Source: Nereocystis luetkeana
Lineage: Eukaryota; Sar; Phaeophyceae; Laminariales; Laminariaceae
Length of the DNA: 64,000 nt
Direction of reading: 5' to 3'
Assembly (NCBI GenBank): GCA_031213475.1
Contig: JARUPZ010000009.1
Location: forward strand, 10,635,601 to 10,699,600
A program made the position numbers and the translations under genes. Shown piece by piece: positions 21,815 through 32,287 of this stretch; within the stretch, counting starts at the first letter, position 1, and every line of letters starts with the position of its first letter. The notes beneath the pieces were generated by a model, which was not told the origin of the DNA, did no database searches, and saw only the letters and a list, made by a program, of their open reading frames with translations.

Positions 21815-22985
21815 CGGTTTCTCTATTTTATAGAATGTGTATGACGTGCCTGTCGTATGTGCGTGTTCTTCACATTAAACCGTTCTTTCTACCCGTCGAC
21901 ATCCAGCCCAACCAGTGTCCGTGCCGATTCTTCAATCCTAGAAGAGATACAAGTTCTGTGGTCACAAAGCTACGCCACAGAGATACTACGTTGCCACGTA
22001 CCTGGTACCAGGTATGCAGTAAGCACAGCAGTGGGCAATGCAATGCCATGTCATCGTACATACGACAGGCACGGCATATACATTCTATGAAATAGAGAAA
22101 CGAAAGGAAACAATCAAAGAGAAAACAAAAAACAAAAAAGACAAATCGAAAGAGAAGGAGAAAAAAATGAAAACAAAAAAATGGAAGAAACAATCTGTCG
22201 TGCCCCCCCCCCGCAGGCGAGGTGGCCAACACTTGAAAAAGAACGAGCTCGAAAAAAAAAAAGAAAAAAATAACAAAAACACCACTACTTGTAAACAGAG
22301 TAAGACAAAGAACCAAGGGAAAAAACAACAAAGGGAAAATAACAGGCAGACCAAAGCCCAAAGCACCCTCCAGGTGGCGGCAGCAGTTTGTGGTACGAGT
22401 AGTATAGCCAGGTTCTCCCTACTAATCAGCCTGGTACCTTGCTACCCAGACTGCCGTCTCCGCCCTGCCGTCGTCAACTATGCCCAACCCCTTGGCGTCA
22501 GACAATACGAAACGAGCAGAGCAGGTTCGTCATCCAACCACGCCACACGACTCCTTCAGTACGGCTTATCAATCAGAAAAGGAAGATAAATAAATAAAAT
22601 GAAAATCACGGTGAATCAGCGCAAGAGAGAAAACACACAAAACAAAAAAAGAGAAGACAAGGGAAGATCACGTTCGAACCAGCTGCACCAGTTGGTGGCA
22701 CTAGCAGTATGGTCATGTTCTACTTCCTGAGTCGGCCTGGTGCCTTGCTACCCTGTCTGCCATCTCCTTCCTACTTTCGTCTACCGCAGTTTCCCTTCTA
22801 CTCCTCCTGTTCCCCCCCCTCTCCGCTTTCCCTTGGTCAGGCTTTCTGCCACTTTTCCTGTTTCCCCCTCCGCCCCCATTCCCTTGGACACCATCCACGG
22901 CGGATGCGCGGCGCTTGCCTACTCATCTCAGCCTCAGCCTCATGCCACCTCACCATGAACCGTTCGGCTACTTCAAGGATATCTA
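21815..22985 (-). mobile_element. LINE-L, 3' 1.17 kb, minus strand
   Basis: Reverse complement of 24785-25912: the C-terminal codons and 3' untranslated region of LINE-L, ending (in its own sense) at about 21835. The 22200-22270 C-run and GCAGGCGAGGTGGCCAAC block pairs with 25535-25570. At 21999-22014 it carries an extra 14 bases (CCTGGTACCAGGTA in its own sense) that are absent from the three sister copies. Together with 23400-25912 it forms a large inverted pair. Confidence 0.85.
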
Positions 22986-23220
22986 GGATGATGACATGGC
23001 ATTGCATTGCCCACTGCTGTGCTTACTGCATGCGTGGCAACGCAGTATCTCTGTGGCGTAGCTTTGTGACCGCAAAACTTGTATCTCTTCTAGGATTGAA
23101 GATGAAGAATCGGCACGGACACTGGTTGTGCTGGATGTCGAAGGGTAGAAAGAACGGTTTAATGTGAAGAACTCATGCCCATCATACCACTGGTGGTAGG
23201 CACGACATACACATCCTATA
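22983..23220 (+). mobile_element. LINE-L 3' end, severely 5'-truncated
   Basis: Only the last 235 bp of the LINE (ATGATGACATGGCATTGC to AATGTGAAGAAC). It abuts the 22985 end of the minus-strand copy, so the two insertions are back to back. Confidence 0.8.
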
Positions 23221-23440
23221 AAAGAGAGATAACAAAAGGAAACACACAAAAAAACAATAGTAGCAACAGAAACCGAAGAAATAAATCAAAGAAAAAAAGA
23301 AAAGGAAGGATAAATAAACATACTTCGAAGTATGATATAAGTCGTGCCTTCCCTCTGCAGATGTGTTAGCCACGTGAAATGAACGAGCTGAAGAAACAGC
23401 ATTACATGCATTTTACAAGCACCTTAAGAGCACGGTAGGA

Positions 23441-24911
23441 TTGGAAGGGACTAAAGTCAGAAGCGAACAGGATAAGGTGCGAATTCGTGAACGATGGGCG
23501 GGGTTTTGCCACAAACTCTTGAACACGAAGCCGCTGAAACTCGATCCCACGATCATCGACCTCTTGCCACCGCGACCGCCTAAACTGTCGCTTGAAGATG
23601 AACCATCCATAGACGAGATGACAGAAGCACTTAACCCTTTTAGTACCCCAGTCCCGTTTTGGGGACAATCCACTCAAATTTCAGGTAGCTTGTCCCCAAA
23701 ACGGGACTACGGTACTACAGGGGTTAAGGGGATGTCAAATTGGAACGCTGTCGGGCCAGATGGCCTCCCGGTCGAACTCCTAAAAATCGACCACCCGGCA
23801 TTCGCTCAGTGCTTTCACAACATTGTTGTCAATGTTTGGTTAACAGGAGAAGTCCCCCAGCAATGGAAAGATGCGATCATCAAGGTCCTTCACAAAACGA
23901 AGGACCGAACTGACTGCAACAACTACAGAGGGTTTCGCTTGTTCCCCACGCAGGCAAAGTGTTGAAAATCGTCGCGTCCCGCCTCAGCAACTACTGCGAG
24001 ACCGAGAAACTACTCTCTGAGGAACAGTGCGGCTTCGCGAAAATGATGACAGTCATCGTGACTGTCTTCGAAAGCAGCAGACCTCACGGTGTCGGAAAAG
24101 AAGACAGACCAGACCGGACAACCCTCGCACCACCGCTCGTCATCGAAGCGGCAGGCCAGAGGTATAAGCAGACGACCCAGTTCTTATACCTAGGCGGCGT
24201 TATCCACGAAAACGCTGACCTCTCGCTCGAAATCGACCGACGGACCCGCCTCATGCGAGCATGCCTCAAACCGTTCGGCCCGGAGCTGTATGACAGGACG
24301 ACCGCCCCCCTTAGCCTTAAAGTCCGAATGCTGAAGGCCGAGGTGATTGAGACCCTGCTGCACGGGTATGTGACGTGTACCCTCAGAGCGGAACACTTTG
24401 CCAAGCTTCGAACGGCTCACCACCAAGTCCTGTTGCGAGTCATTGGCTTCCAGCGCCGACTTCGTACTGACCATGCCACCCTCTCGTACGCGAAGGCCCT
24501 CAAGATGACACGTTGCGAGAGCATCGAAACGACCATTCGTAAACGTCGGCTCTTCTTTGCGGGGGGCGTGGCAAGGAGCGATTACGCAGTCGGGCAATGT
24601 TCGGGACTATAGCTGGTGGGGAGAACCCGAGACCAGGCGGACAGTGTAAGACTTGGCATACATGCATAGTCGAAGACCTTAGGGAGTTCCGAGCCACCGA
24701 AGGGTCAACGGAAGTTGCCCCCTTACAGATTGGAGTTGAGACCGCGGTGTGGTCCACTGCAGCCAAAAAGGCGGGGAAGTGGTACCGGGGGATCGTTGAA
24801 GTAGCCGAACGGTTCATGGTGAGGTGGCACGAGGCTGAGGCTGAGATGAGTAGGCAAGCGCCGCGCATCCGCCGTGGATGGTGTCCAAGGGAATGGGGGC
24901 GGAGGGGGTAA
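23441..24911 (+). pseudogene. Non-LTR reverse transcriptase, internally deleted
   Basis: The first frame (23441-23965) has the RT fingers block MSNWNAVGPDGLPVELLK and WKDAIIKVLHKTKDRTDCNNYRG. A frame change near 23960 leads to LKIVASRLSNYCETEKLLSE and EEQCGF. The frame then jumps directly to MMTVIVTVFESS, which in related proteins lies after the catalytic palm. The FADD-type active site and about 100 residues are therefore missing. QTTQFLYLGGVIHE and the thumb and C-terminal parts follow to 24612, and a last frame (24597-24911) has AERFMVRWHEAEAEMSRQ. It cannot be an active polymerase. Confidence 0.8.
23635..23723. mobile_element. Family B miniature element inside the LINE reverse transcriptase
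   Basis: TTAA at 23631-23634 and 23724-23727 flank an 89-bp palindrome (CCCTTTTAGTACCCCAGTCC ... GGACTACGGTACTACAGGGG). With the duplicated TTAA it adds 93 bp, so the frame is kept. The protein reads straight through between EMTEAL and MSNWNAVGPDG. Confidence 0.9.
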
Positions 24912-26184
24912 CAGGAGAAGTGGCAGAAAGCCTGACCAAGGGAAAGCGGAGAGGGGGGGGAACAGGAGGAGTAGAAGGGAAACTGCGGTAGACGAAAGTA
25001 GGAAGGAGATGGCAGACAGGGTAGCAAGGCACCAGGCCGACTAGGAAGTAGAACATGACCATACTGCTAGTGCCACCAAATGGTGCAGCTGGTTCGAACT
25101 TGATCTTCCCTTGTCTTCTCTTTTTGTTTTGTGTGTTTTCTTTCGTGCGCTGATTCTCCGTGATTTTCATTTTATTTATGTATCTTCCTTTTGTGATTGA
25201 TAAGCCGTACAGAAGAAGTCGTGTGGCGTGGTTGGATGACGAACCTGCTCTGCTCGTTTCGTATAGTCTGACGCCAAGGGGTTGGGCATAGTTGACGACG
25301 GCAGGGCGGAGACGGCAGTCTGGGTAGCAAGGTACCAGGCTGATTAGTAGGGAGAACCTGGCTATACTACTCGTACCACAAGCTGCTGCCGCCACCTGGA
25401 GGGTGCTTTGGGCTTTGGTCTGCCTGTTATTTTCCCTTTGGTTTTTTTTTCCTTGGTTCTTTGTCTTACTCTGTTTACAAGTAGTGGTGTTTTTGTTATT
25501 TTTTTCTTATTTTTTTCGAGCTCGTTCTTTTTCAAGTGTTGGCCACCTCGCCTGCGGGGGGGGGGGCACGACAGATTGTTTCTTCTATTTTTGGCTTTCA
25601 TTTTTCTTCTTTTTCTTTTTCGACTTGTCTACATTGTTTTTGTTTTCTCTTTGATTGTTTCCTTTCGTTTCTCTATTTCATAGAATGTATATGCCGTGCC
25701 TGTCGTATCTAGTATGATGACATGGCTTTGCATTGCCCACTGCTGTGCTTACTGCGTACGTGGCTACGTAGTATCTCTGTGGCGTAGCTTTGTGACCACA
25801 GAACTTGTATCTCTTCTAGAATTGAAGAATCGGCGCGGACACTGGTTGTGCTGGATGTCGACGGGTAGAAAGAACGGTTTAATGTGAAGAACACACACAC
25901 ATCATGTGATTTACGTACGTGCAACTTCACTTAGGGTCATTCTTATCGGAGAGCTTTATTGTCCAATTTTTCGACTTTTTTTTCGCGCAATTTTTCAATC
26001 TTTCATATTTTCCTGTTTTTTTTTCCAAATATTGGAATGTTAACGAACTTGATATGTTTGCTTCTGGAGAATTTCACGAATAGTGACAGAACGCCTCCGT
26101 ATATCGACACATATCTCCAATTATTTCTAAACTTTGGAAATTTTGGAAAAAACGCTCGCCGGTAAGAATGAACCTTATTTCTCT

Positions 26185-26296
26185 ATTACGGGGGGCCATA
26201 GTAAATAGGACCAAATATTGTGAGTAAATATAGGTATATATTTAGGTTTATGTGTGTACCATAGGTCATATTAACTATGCCCCCCCGGAATAGTTT
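26185..26296. mobile_element. Family C miniature element
   Basis: TATTACGGGGGGCCATAGTA on the left and a CCCCCCGGAATAG end on the right. Another copy starts 11 bp further on. Confidence 0.85.
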
Positions 26297-26306
26297 ACAC
26301 CTGGTA

Positions 26307-26411
26307 TTGCGGGGGACTATGGTGAATAGGACCAAATAGTGTTGTAAAAATAGCGAAATATATAGGTTTTTGTGTGTACCGCATGTCCTGTTTAATATGG
26401 TCCCCCGTATT
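26307..26411. mobile_element. Family C miniature element
   Basis: TATTGCGGGGGACTATGGTG on the left and GGTCCCCCGTATT on the right. Same orientation as its neighbour. Confidence 0.85.
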
Positions 26412-26429
26412 GGTATCTAGTAGCAAATA

Positions 26430-26707
26430 GTCCCAGGTGGGTCGGACATTTGATTTTATTTGCAAAAATAAATCAAGAAGGATTCAATTGTTGAGAGCGC
26501 CTTGCAGCGTGGGTAGGCACAATTCGATGCGAGTCGACGAGGGAAGAAAAGGCTAAAATCTTCTCGCGATAAAAATGAAGGCACGTGCCGTAGCGGGAAG
26601 GGGGGAGAAGAGCCTGCTATGTGACCCCGGATCTGAGTTACGAGTTGGAAGGAGAGAGAGAAGAAGATGTGCGAAGATAATCAATGGGATGAGAAAATAA
26701 AAAAAAA
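26430..26707 (+). mobile_element. SINE-1, head missing
   Basis: Starts within the B-box region (TCCCAGGTGGGTCGG) and runs to an A-rich end at 26694-26707. The first 60 bp with the A-box are absent. The left edge almost touches the preceding family C copy. Confidence 0.85.
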
Positions 26708-26754
26708 GGCACCGAATCCGAGGCAGAGAAAACCAAAATCGGGCAGTACGGCGT

Positions 26755-26828
26755 TTGGTACTGCAGTCCCCTTTTGGGGGCAAACCACTTTAATTCCAAG
26801 TGTTTTGCCCCCTATACGAAACTGCGGG
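26755..26828. mobile_element. Family B miniature element, eroded
   Basis: GGTACTGCAGTCCCCTTTTG and the matching right arm GCCCCCTATACGAAACTGCG are recognisable. Termini are worn. Confidence 0.65.
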
Positions 26829-26984
26829 TTAACCGCAGTGTGTGACGAGTGTGCGTTCTGGTGGGGCCTCTCGATTGCGACCAAACGAACGACAAACACA
26901 CTTTTTCTCCTGCTGACTTTGGTGTCATCAACCGCCGTGTCTACTACGTACGGTGCACGAGCGGCGAAGATGTCCAGAGACAGC

Positions 26985-27105
26985 ACTTTCACCCCTTCGC
27001 CCTGACAGCAACCTTGCCCTGACATGCCTTGACTGACACCACCCTACAAGGTTTTAGCGCGGAACACCGAGCCCTACACCCTTAGCAGCGCACGTTTTCG
27101 CGCGT
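26985..27105. repeat. Interspersed repeat H, copy 3
   Basis: CCCTGACATGCCTTGACTG, then a block (GAGCCCTACACCCTTAGCAG, GCGCACGTTTTCGCGCG) that is the reverse complement of 3320-3350. Confidence 0.5.
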
Positions 27106-28715
27106 TGCTCGACATGTCTCCTGACCTATTTGCCCAGCTGTACCGGCGCACTAGGCCATGTTGGGTCCGTGCCTCACGACGCCTTGCGGTGTCAATATTC
27201 AATAGGACACTCCCTGTTTGTATCGTCCTCCCAAATCACCAACCACGCTCGTGCCGTCGCTTCAACCGCCAGCCACTACTGTAGTTACCGAAACGTTACA
27301 TCGTTGAGGTCTCCAGACTCCAGAGGGTAACCGGTTTTTCCACCCGTTGGCATCCAGCCCCCCAGCAGCACGAGCACAGACAGTAGTATTAATGAGTCAC
27401 TTGCAGGAAGCGTACAGAGTGGTATATATAGTTGAAGGGGGATGCAGTTTCTTTTTTTTAGTTCGTGTTTTGGGCGGCGCCCCCTCGGCCAATAGGGTGG
27501 CTTCGCCAGCCGACGTCATTTGGCGGGAGGCAGTAGTTTTCGATGGGCAATACCCCAACCTATTGACAGATCAAAAGATATGTTCAGTAGGCTGTTGTCT
27601 AGGGTGTGATTTGTACAGTCGGGAAGTCCTGCCGACTGAGTGCTGTAGCAAGTTATCAATACGTTTTGGGCGCGTTTCCCCTCTGAAGCTCCAAACCGCG
27701 GGGCTGCCAGTTGGCGGACCAACAGCCGCCAGCTAGTTACTAGTTGGCTTAAGTAATATAAGGTTGCGGCGATGCCAACTATCCAACTATTTTTCACGTA
27801 TGGGTTTCCTTGCTTGTAGGAAGGCTTGTTTGATACGAGGTACGTATTTCCCGGCATCTCCAAGTAGCACTAAGTTCTAGCGAACTACTACGCTGCTACC
27901 AGGTAGCACACAGAGAGGTCTTCTGCAACTCATGGCGCTTCGACCCATCGCCATCGACTACGAATTTATCTCCCGTTAGTGTGTTCAGCGTCCAGCGGAT
28001 GATGAGCACCTCTGGCTTGGGTGTTTGAGCGATGCTAGCCCTGAGCTGCGTATCTCTATCCAGCGAAGCCCATAAGGCCAAGCAATGAAACCTCGTACAG
28101 CACAGATTCGCTTCGTGTGTTGGTTGGTATGTAATATAACTCATCCAATGCCGCGGAGGGTATGGCATGGTACTGGCTAGCTCGAAATATGAACCGGGCT
28201 TGACTCGCTTGAATCGCCGGCGATGAACAATCTATTGTCTGTGCTCCTGTCCTGTCGTAGGCCCCGGTCTGTTTGCTGTTTGTTTTTTTTTTGTTTTTTT
28301 TTTAGTTTACTGGTCTGCTACTGCGCGCCGCCCGAGAAATTTACTGATACGACAAAACGTAACACCAACACCAACACCAGAGAGTGAGAACCCAGCGAAC
28401 GCGGACGGCATGCCCGGAGACATTTCTGGCGCATTATCTACAAAGTCTGACAAACAAGGCAGGAGCTTAAAACGTTTACTTTTCTTGATCAAAACCAGAG
28501 ATAAGCTGGCGGATTTACCATACTTTTTGAGTGTAAAACGAAGCAAAATAGCGTATTTTGCGCCCCCGGCGGGGGCGCCTCCAGCGCCCCCCCCCCCTGG
28601 GGATTTTTCTCCTTTTTTCGCTTGCTGCGCTCGCCTGACTTTATTCCGCTAGTTGGCTAACTTCGCCGGGCTGAAGTCAGTTTAGCGCGACCCAACTATT
28701 TATAGAAAGTATATA
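27106..28715. other. No gene recognised
   Basis: About 1.6 kb without a convincing exon or known element. A short G/C-rich hairpin (GCGCCCCCGGCGGGGGCGCC) lies at 28559-28578, followed by a run of 12 C. T-rich runs occur at 27449-27458 and 28282-28303. Confidence 0.4.
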
Positions 28716-28718
28716 GTC

Positions 28719-29047
28719 GGCGTCCCCGGTGGCTTGGTAGGTGGTCCGCGTGCCTATCAAGATTAATTTTGTGGGTTCAAGTCTCACCGAGTGCATGCTC
28801 GTGGCGTTTCCTTTCAAAAAAGAAAATGATTACCGGAAAGTGCGAGAGCGTGCGTTCGCTACATTCGATGAAAATCGACGAGCAGTGGGAATGCTGAACC
28901 CTATGCGCGACAAAAACTAAAGGCACGTACCGGGGGGGAGAAGGGATGACACCTGTGACCACGGCTTGTCCAGAAGTTTGTTGAGGGTAAAACCTCGTAC
29001 GAGTTAGGCTGGAAAGTAAGAGTGATGTTGAAAAAAAAAAAAAAAAA
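28719..29047 (+). mobile_element. SINE-2, copy 2
   Basis: Head GGCGTCCCCGGTGGCTTGG, B-box GGGTTCAAGTCTCACC, and an A-run at 29029-29047. Nearly identical to 7412-7752, which suggests that both are fairly recent. Confidence 0.9.
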
Positions 29048-29285
29048 CAAATACAGGCGGGCACTCCAGCCCAATCGCTGGAGGGTTGCTTTCCACATAC
29101 TCGAGAAAATGGTTGGCACACACTGTGTGCGGGACGAATATAACTAACGCTAATCTTGGCATTGAGCCTATCAGCGCAGCACCAACCCCCCGACGCTAAG
29201 CCAACCAGACCAAACATCTCGAATAAGTGGCACACTCTACTGGGCAGGGCTGTGATTGGCTGGCTGACTATAAATCGCGCCGACT

Positions 29286-29396
29286 GTTACGGGGGACCAT
29301 ATCAAATAGGGACCTACGGTAGACACAAAAACCTACCAGGTACGTATTGGGCTATTTTTACGAACAATATTTGGTCCTATTTACTATGATTCCCCG
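29286..29396. mobile_element. Family C miniature element with micro-insertion
   Basis: TTACGGGGGACCATATCAAA on the left and GATTCCCCGGAATAA on the right. At 29334-29342 it reads CCTACCAGGTACGTATT where the motif CCAGGTA has been added at a TA. Confidence 0.85.
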
Positions 29397-29566
29397 GAAT
29401 AAGTTATTTCGGTTACTTGCGATAACCAAATGGGGTTGGGTCGTTTATATATTAGAAACTGACATGACGAGGAGGTGATTGGCTGGGCAGCTGCATCCGA
29501 AGGCCCTACGAGCCAATCAGAAGTTGCTCCGTTTCCTAACCAACCCATAAGGGTATACCAAAGCCA

Positions 29567-29653
29567 AGAATGCTTGGAGAAGAGCCTGCCTAATTGTATG
29601 CGTAACCCTGGAATCTGATCTACAACTTGCAGATGAAAAAAAAAAAAGTATCT
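29567..29653 (+). mobile_element. 3' fragment of a SINE of the SINE-1/2 kind
   Basis: GGAGAAGAGCCTGCC, then a GGAATCTGATCTACAACTTG stretch and an A-run at 29635-29647. This matches the order GGAGAAGAGCCTGC...GGATCTGAGTTACGAGTTGG of SINE-1, at low identity. Confidence 0.5.
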
Positions 29654-29929
29654 GTAGGTGGGAAATAAAAAAGAAGGCGCTAAGATGATGATTTGTTTTG
29701 GAACAACAGCAACAACAACGAAAAATCACACATCTCTCGCCGTGCACTTTGAACCCCCCCGCCCTTCCCTCCCCTCCCTACTACTCCAGCGACCCCGACT
29801 GGGTCGTTGCGGCCGGTGGATGCCGTATACGTCGTACTGGTTGACGCCTTGGTCAGATCATGATCTATTGATAGATCATCCGTCGACAGCAGTAGATCAT
29901 TTAGTTATTTCCCGCCGTTGTTAGGGAGC

Positions 29930-31105
29930 TTTTGTGCGGGGGTCTGCTCGGCAACAAAATTCAACCCGGAAGAAGCGACAGGTGCCACTGCTCTGTAGAT
30001 GATGTAGGTTACACGGGCCCCACTCGACAACACGAGCTACCTCGCACAAGGAATATATCTGCGTTTTGAGGTGTAGTATCATGGAGGTGGAGAATCGACT
30101 ATCTGTCCTGGGTGGGTGCGGGTTCTACGGTTTCGCCCTTCCTCGAGTCCCACGGGTGGGAAACCGTTTAGGGCGCTGGGCACTGGCTGGCTCAGCCGGA
30201 AGCGATTGTACAGTTGTAGTCTGAAACCAATCGGTATGCTGGATTGCAGGCAGTATTCTACTAAAGGCCTCTCTCTCTCTACTCTCTCCTCCCGAACCGC
30301 ACCCGGTGGGTTTCCATTTATAGTAAGGCGCTCTTCTTGTGCGTACGTGAGATAGAGCACCTGTGGCGAACGTTCTGACCAGAGCAATCAGAAGATTACT
30401 ACTGCTACAGCAGTAGACTACTACTGCCAGAAGATTACTACTGCTACAGTAGTAGACTACTACTGGCAGTAGATTACTACTGGCAGTAGATTGCTACTGG
30501 TAGTAGATTACTACTGGTAGCTTACTACCGGCGGTAGATAAGTGCTGCCAGTAGACACAGTGCCAGTGCCCAGCTCTACCAAACCGCTATCAGTACCTGG
30601 TATATACCTGTATATACTTGATCACGGTGGAGGCACTCCAAGAAGGACACCTCAGCACTTTGCTGTGGGACCACCCCTGACCTTGAACGCGGGCTATTAC
30701 TATGCACTGGTAGGGTTTTAGCGTAGCCCTTGCGGCTGAACGCGATCTTCTTCGTACCGATTTTCTTGGCCTTCCCCCCAAAGGCGAGCCTAACGTGCTT
30801 ACTCAACTGGATGGCTCACTCTCGTGGGTCTTACACCGTTCATGTTGCGTTAGCTCAGCTGTAGCTGTATACGTCGAAAAAGCGTGAGCTTTTGTTGGTG
30901 GACAAACAGGGGGGGGGGGGGGGGATAAAAACCCTTGTACGGCGGTGCGTTCCCGGTGGTATAAACGCGCTGCTTACCGAAGGCATTGCCCACCACGCCG
31001 TGCGCTGATATGTTTAGGTGTCCACGTCTGACCCACCACGGTACCCGCAACTAACTCATCGACTCCATGAAATGTGTCTGCGGTGCAGCGGGACCATTTT
31101 TATAT
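29930..31105. other. No gene; TACTACTG-type tandem repeat at 30385-30555
   Basis: At 30385-30555 imperfect 16- to 20-bp units of the form AGATTACTACTGGCAGT and AGACTACTACTGCCAG follow one another; many are partly self-complementary. A G-run of about 16 bases is at 30909-30924. The rest shows nothing I can support. Confidence 0.5.
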
Positions 31106-31109
31106 CGTG

Positions 31110-31216
31110 CCTATTACGGGGGACCATAGTTAATAGGACCTATGCTATACATAAAAACCTATATATTTAACGACTTATACTAACAATATTTGGTCCTATT
31201 AACTATGGTCCTCCGT
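31110..31216. mobile_element. Family C miniature element
   Basis: TATTACGGGGGACCATAGTT on the left and CTATGGTCCTCCGTAAA on the right, uninterrupted. About 500 bp upstream of the glycosyltransferase start codon. Confidence 0.9.
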
Positions 31217-31295
31217 AAATAGTATGGCCTTCACGAGTACGCCAACTTTGCAGACTAACGTGTTGTGCGAGGCAGGGAGGAGGGGAGGGGGAGGA

Positions 31296-31450
31296 AGGGG
31301 GGGGGGGGGGGGGGGGTCGCACACATGTCATGCATGGCCGTAGATGCATAACCATGGACGGGGGGGGGGTATCATAGGGCGTACTCATGTGTTGCTTGCC
31401 TTAGCCTGATGACCATTTGACCACGCGCCCCCCTTGGAGGAGGAAGCATC
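31296..31450 (+). repeat. G-run and F-like short unit
   Basis: A run of about 20 G ends at 31316. After it come CATGCATGGCCGTAGATG (an F block) and GTACTCATGTGTTGCTTGCC...GCGCCCCCCTTGGAGG (the short F-like unit). Confidence 0.55.
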
Positions 31451-31713
31451 GTTCCACTTTTCATCTTGGTAGAGACAACCTCGAACATTTTGGCGCTCTC
31501 TGCGTTTCCCCCCCCCCATAGTAAACCAGCTTGCACATTTGTGATTTTTTAGTTCTTTCCCCCCCCTCCCCCTACTTTTCCCCTTCGTTCGAGCACTTTT
31601 CGGCTACTATATACATACCTGGTACATCACTTTGATCGAAAAAAAAAAATACTGTTCGAAAAATTTTTTGACTTTTTTTTTTTGTTTTCCTGCCAGGGAG
31701 GTGGAGGAGAGTA

Positions 31714-32287
31714 ATGGCTTCCGACGATGGCGACCGGGATGCGAGCGCGGCGAACTTCAGCCCAGGCGGTGCACACCGGCGCCCGAACTCGAAGCTGCCG
31801 CACGGCTTCCCGTGGCTCAACTTTGGCATACCGTTGTCAGGCCGGAAGGCCTCGGCGGCAGCGGCCTGTCTGGCTCTGCTCTGCGTGACGATGTTGGGGC
31901 AGTACGCTATCGGGCGCGCCGAGACCTCCCGGACGACCAGCCTGCGGGAGGACCACCACGATGATCGCAGCGGCAGCAGCGGTGACGGTGGTAGCGGCGC
32001 GAGTGCTAGTCATGCTGCTGGCGCTGCGGTCGGAGTCGCGGTTGTTGGAGGCGCCGATTGGGAAGCCCGCCCGTCGATCGAAGGGAAGGAGGTTGTGGAT
32101 GGCGGGGGGGGGGGAGGAGGAGGAGGAAGAGGAGGAGGAGGAGGAGGAGGAGGAGGAGGAGGAGGAGGAGGAGGGAGATGGCCTCCCGAGGATCTTGACG
32201 GTCCTGACGACGTATAGCAAACGGGCTGGGTTCGTGAAAGCCTACAAGCAGCGAGTGTGGGACCGTGAAGACCGCCATCGACTCCCG
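31714..32287 (+). CDS. Glycosyltransferase exon 1 (anchor, stem, start of catalytic domain)
   Basis: 574 bp, ending RHRLP before the donor GTGAGA. The start, anchor and stem are in one frame. The stretch beginning [14 protein letters not shown] is in the next. The switch must fall between about 32040 and 32180, inside an 11-base G-run (32104-32114) or the following (GGA)n tract. In the downstream frame the tract encodes about 21 Glu; in the upstream frame it encodes Gly. A one-base error or polymorphism in the G-run is the simplest explanation. A real disrupting mutation, or a small unseen intron, is possible. Confidence 0.8.

Larger units (their letters stand above)
23400..25912 (+). mobile_element. 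LINE-L, longest copy, reverse transcriptase remnant plus 3' UTR
   Basis: A non-LTR retrotransposon of the endonuclease-reverse transcriptase kind. Protein similarity runs from about 23440 to 24911 and is followed by a 1-kb 3' untranslated region, rich in T-runs, that ends in the 250-bp unit dispersed elsewhere in the window. The 5' half (endonuclease) is missing. A family B element sits inside at 23635-23723. The 3' UTR matches the 21815-22985 copy closely. Confidence 0.85.

Noticed and set aside
22038-22589. Lys-rich 183-codon frame
   Set aside because: Lies in the A-rich minus strand of the LINE 3' UTR; the other LINE copies do not keep it.
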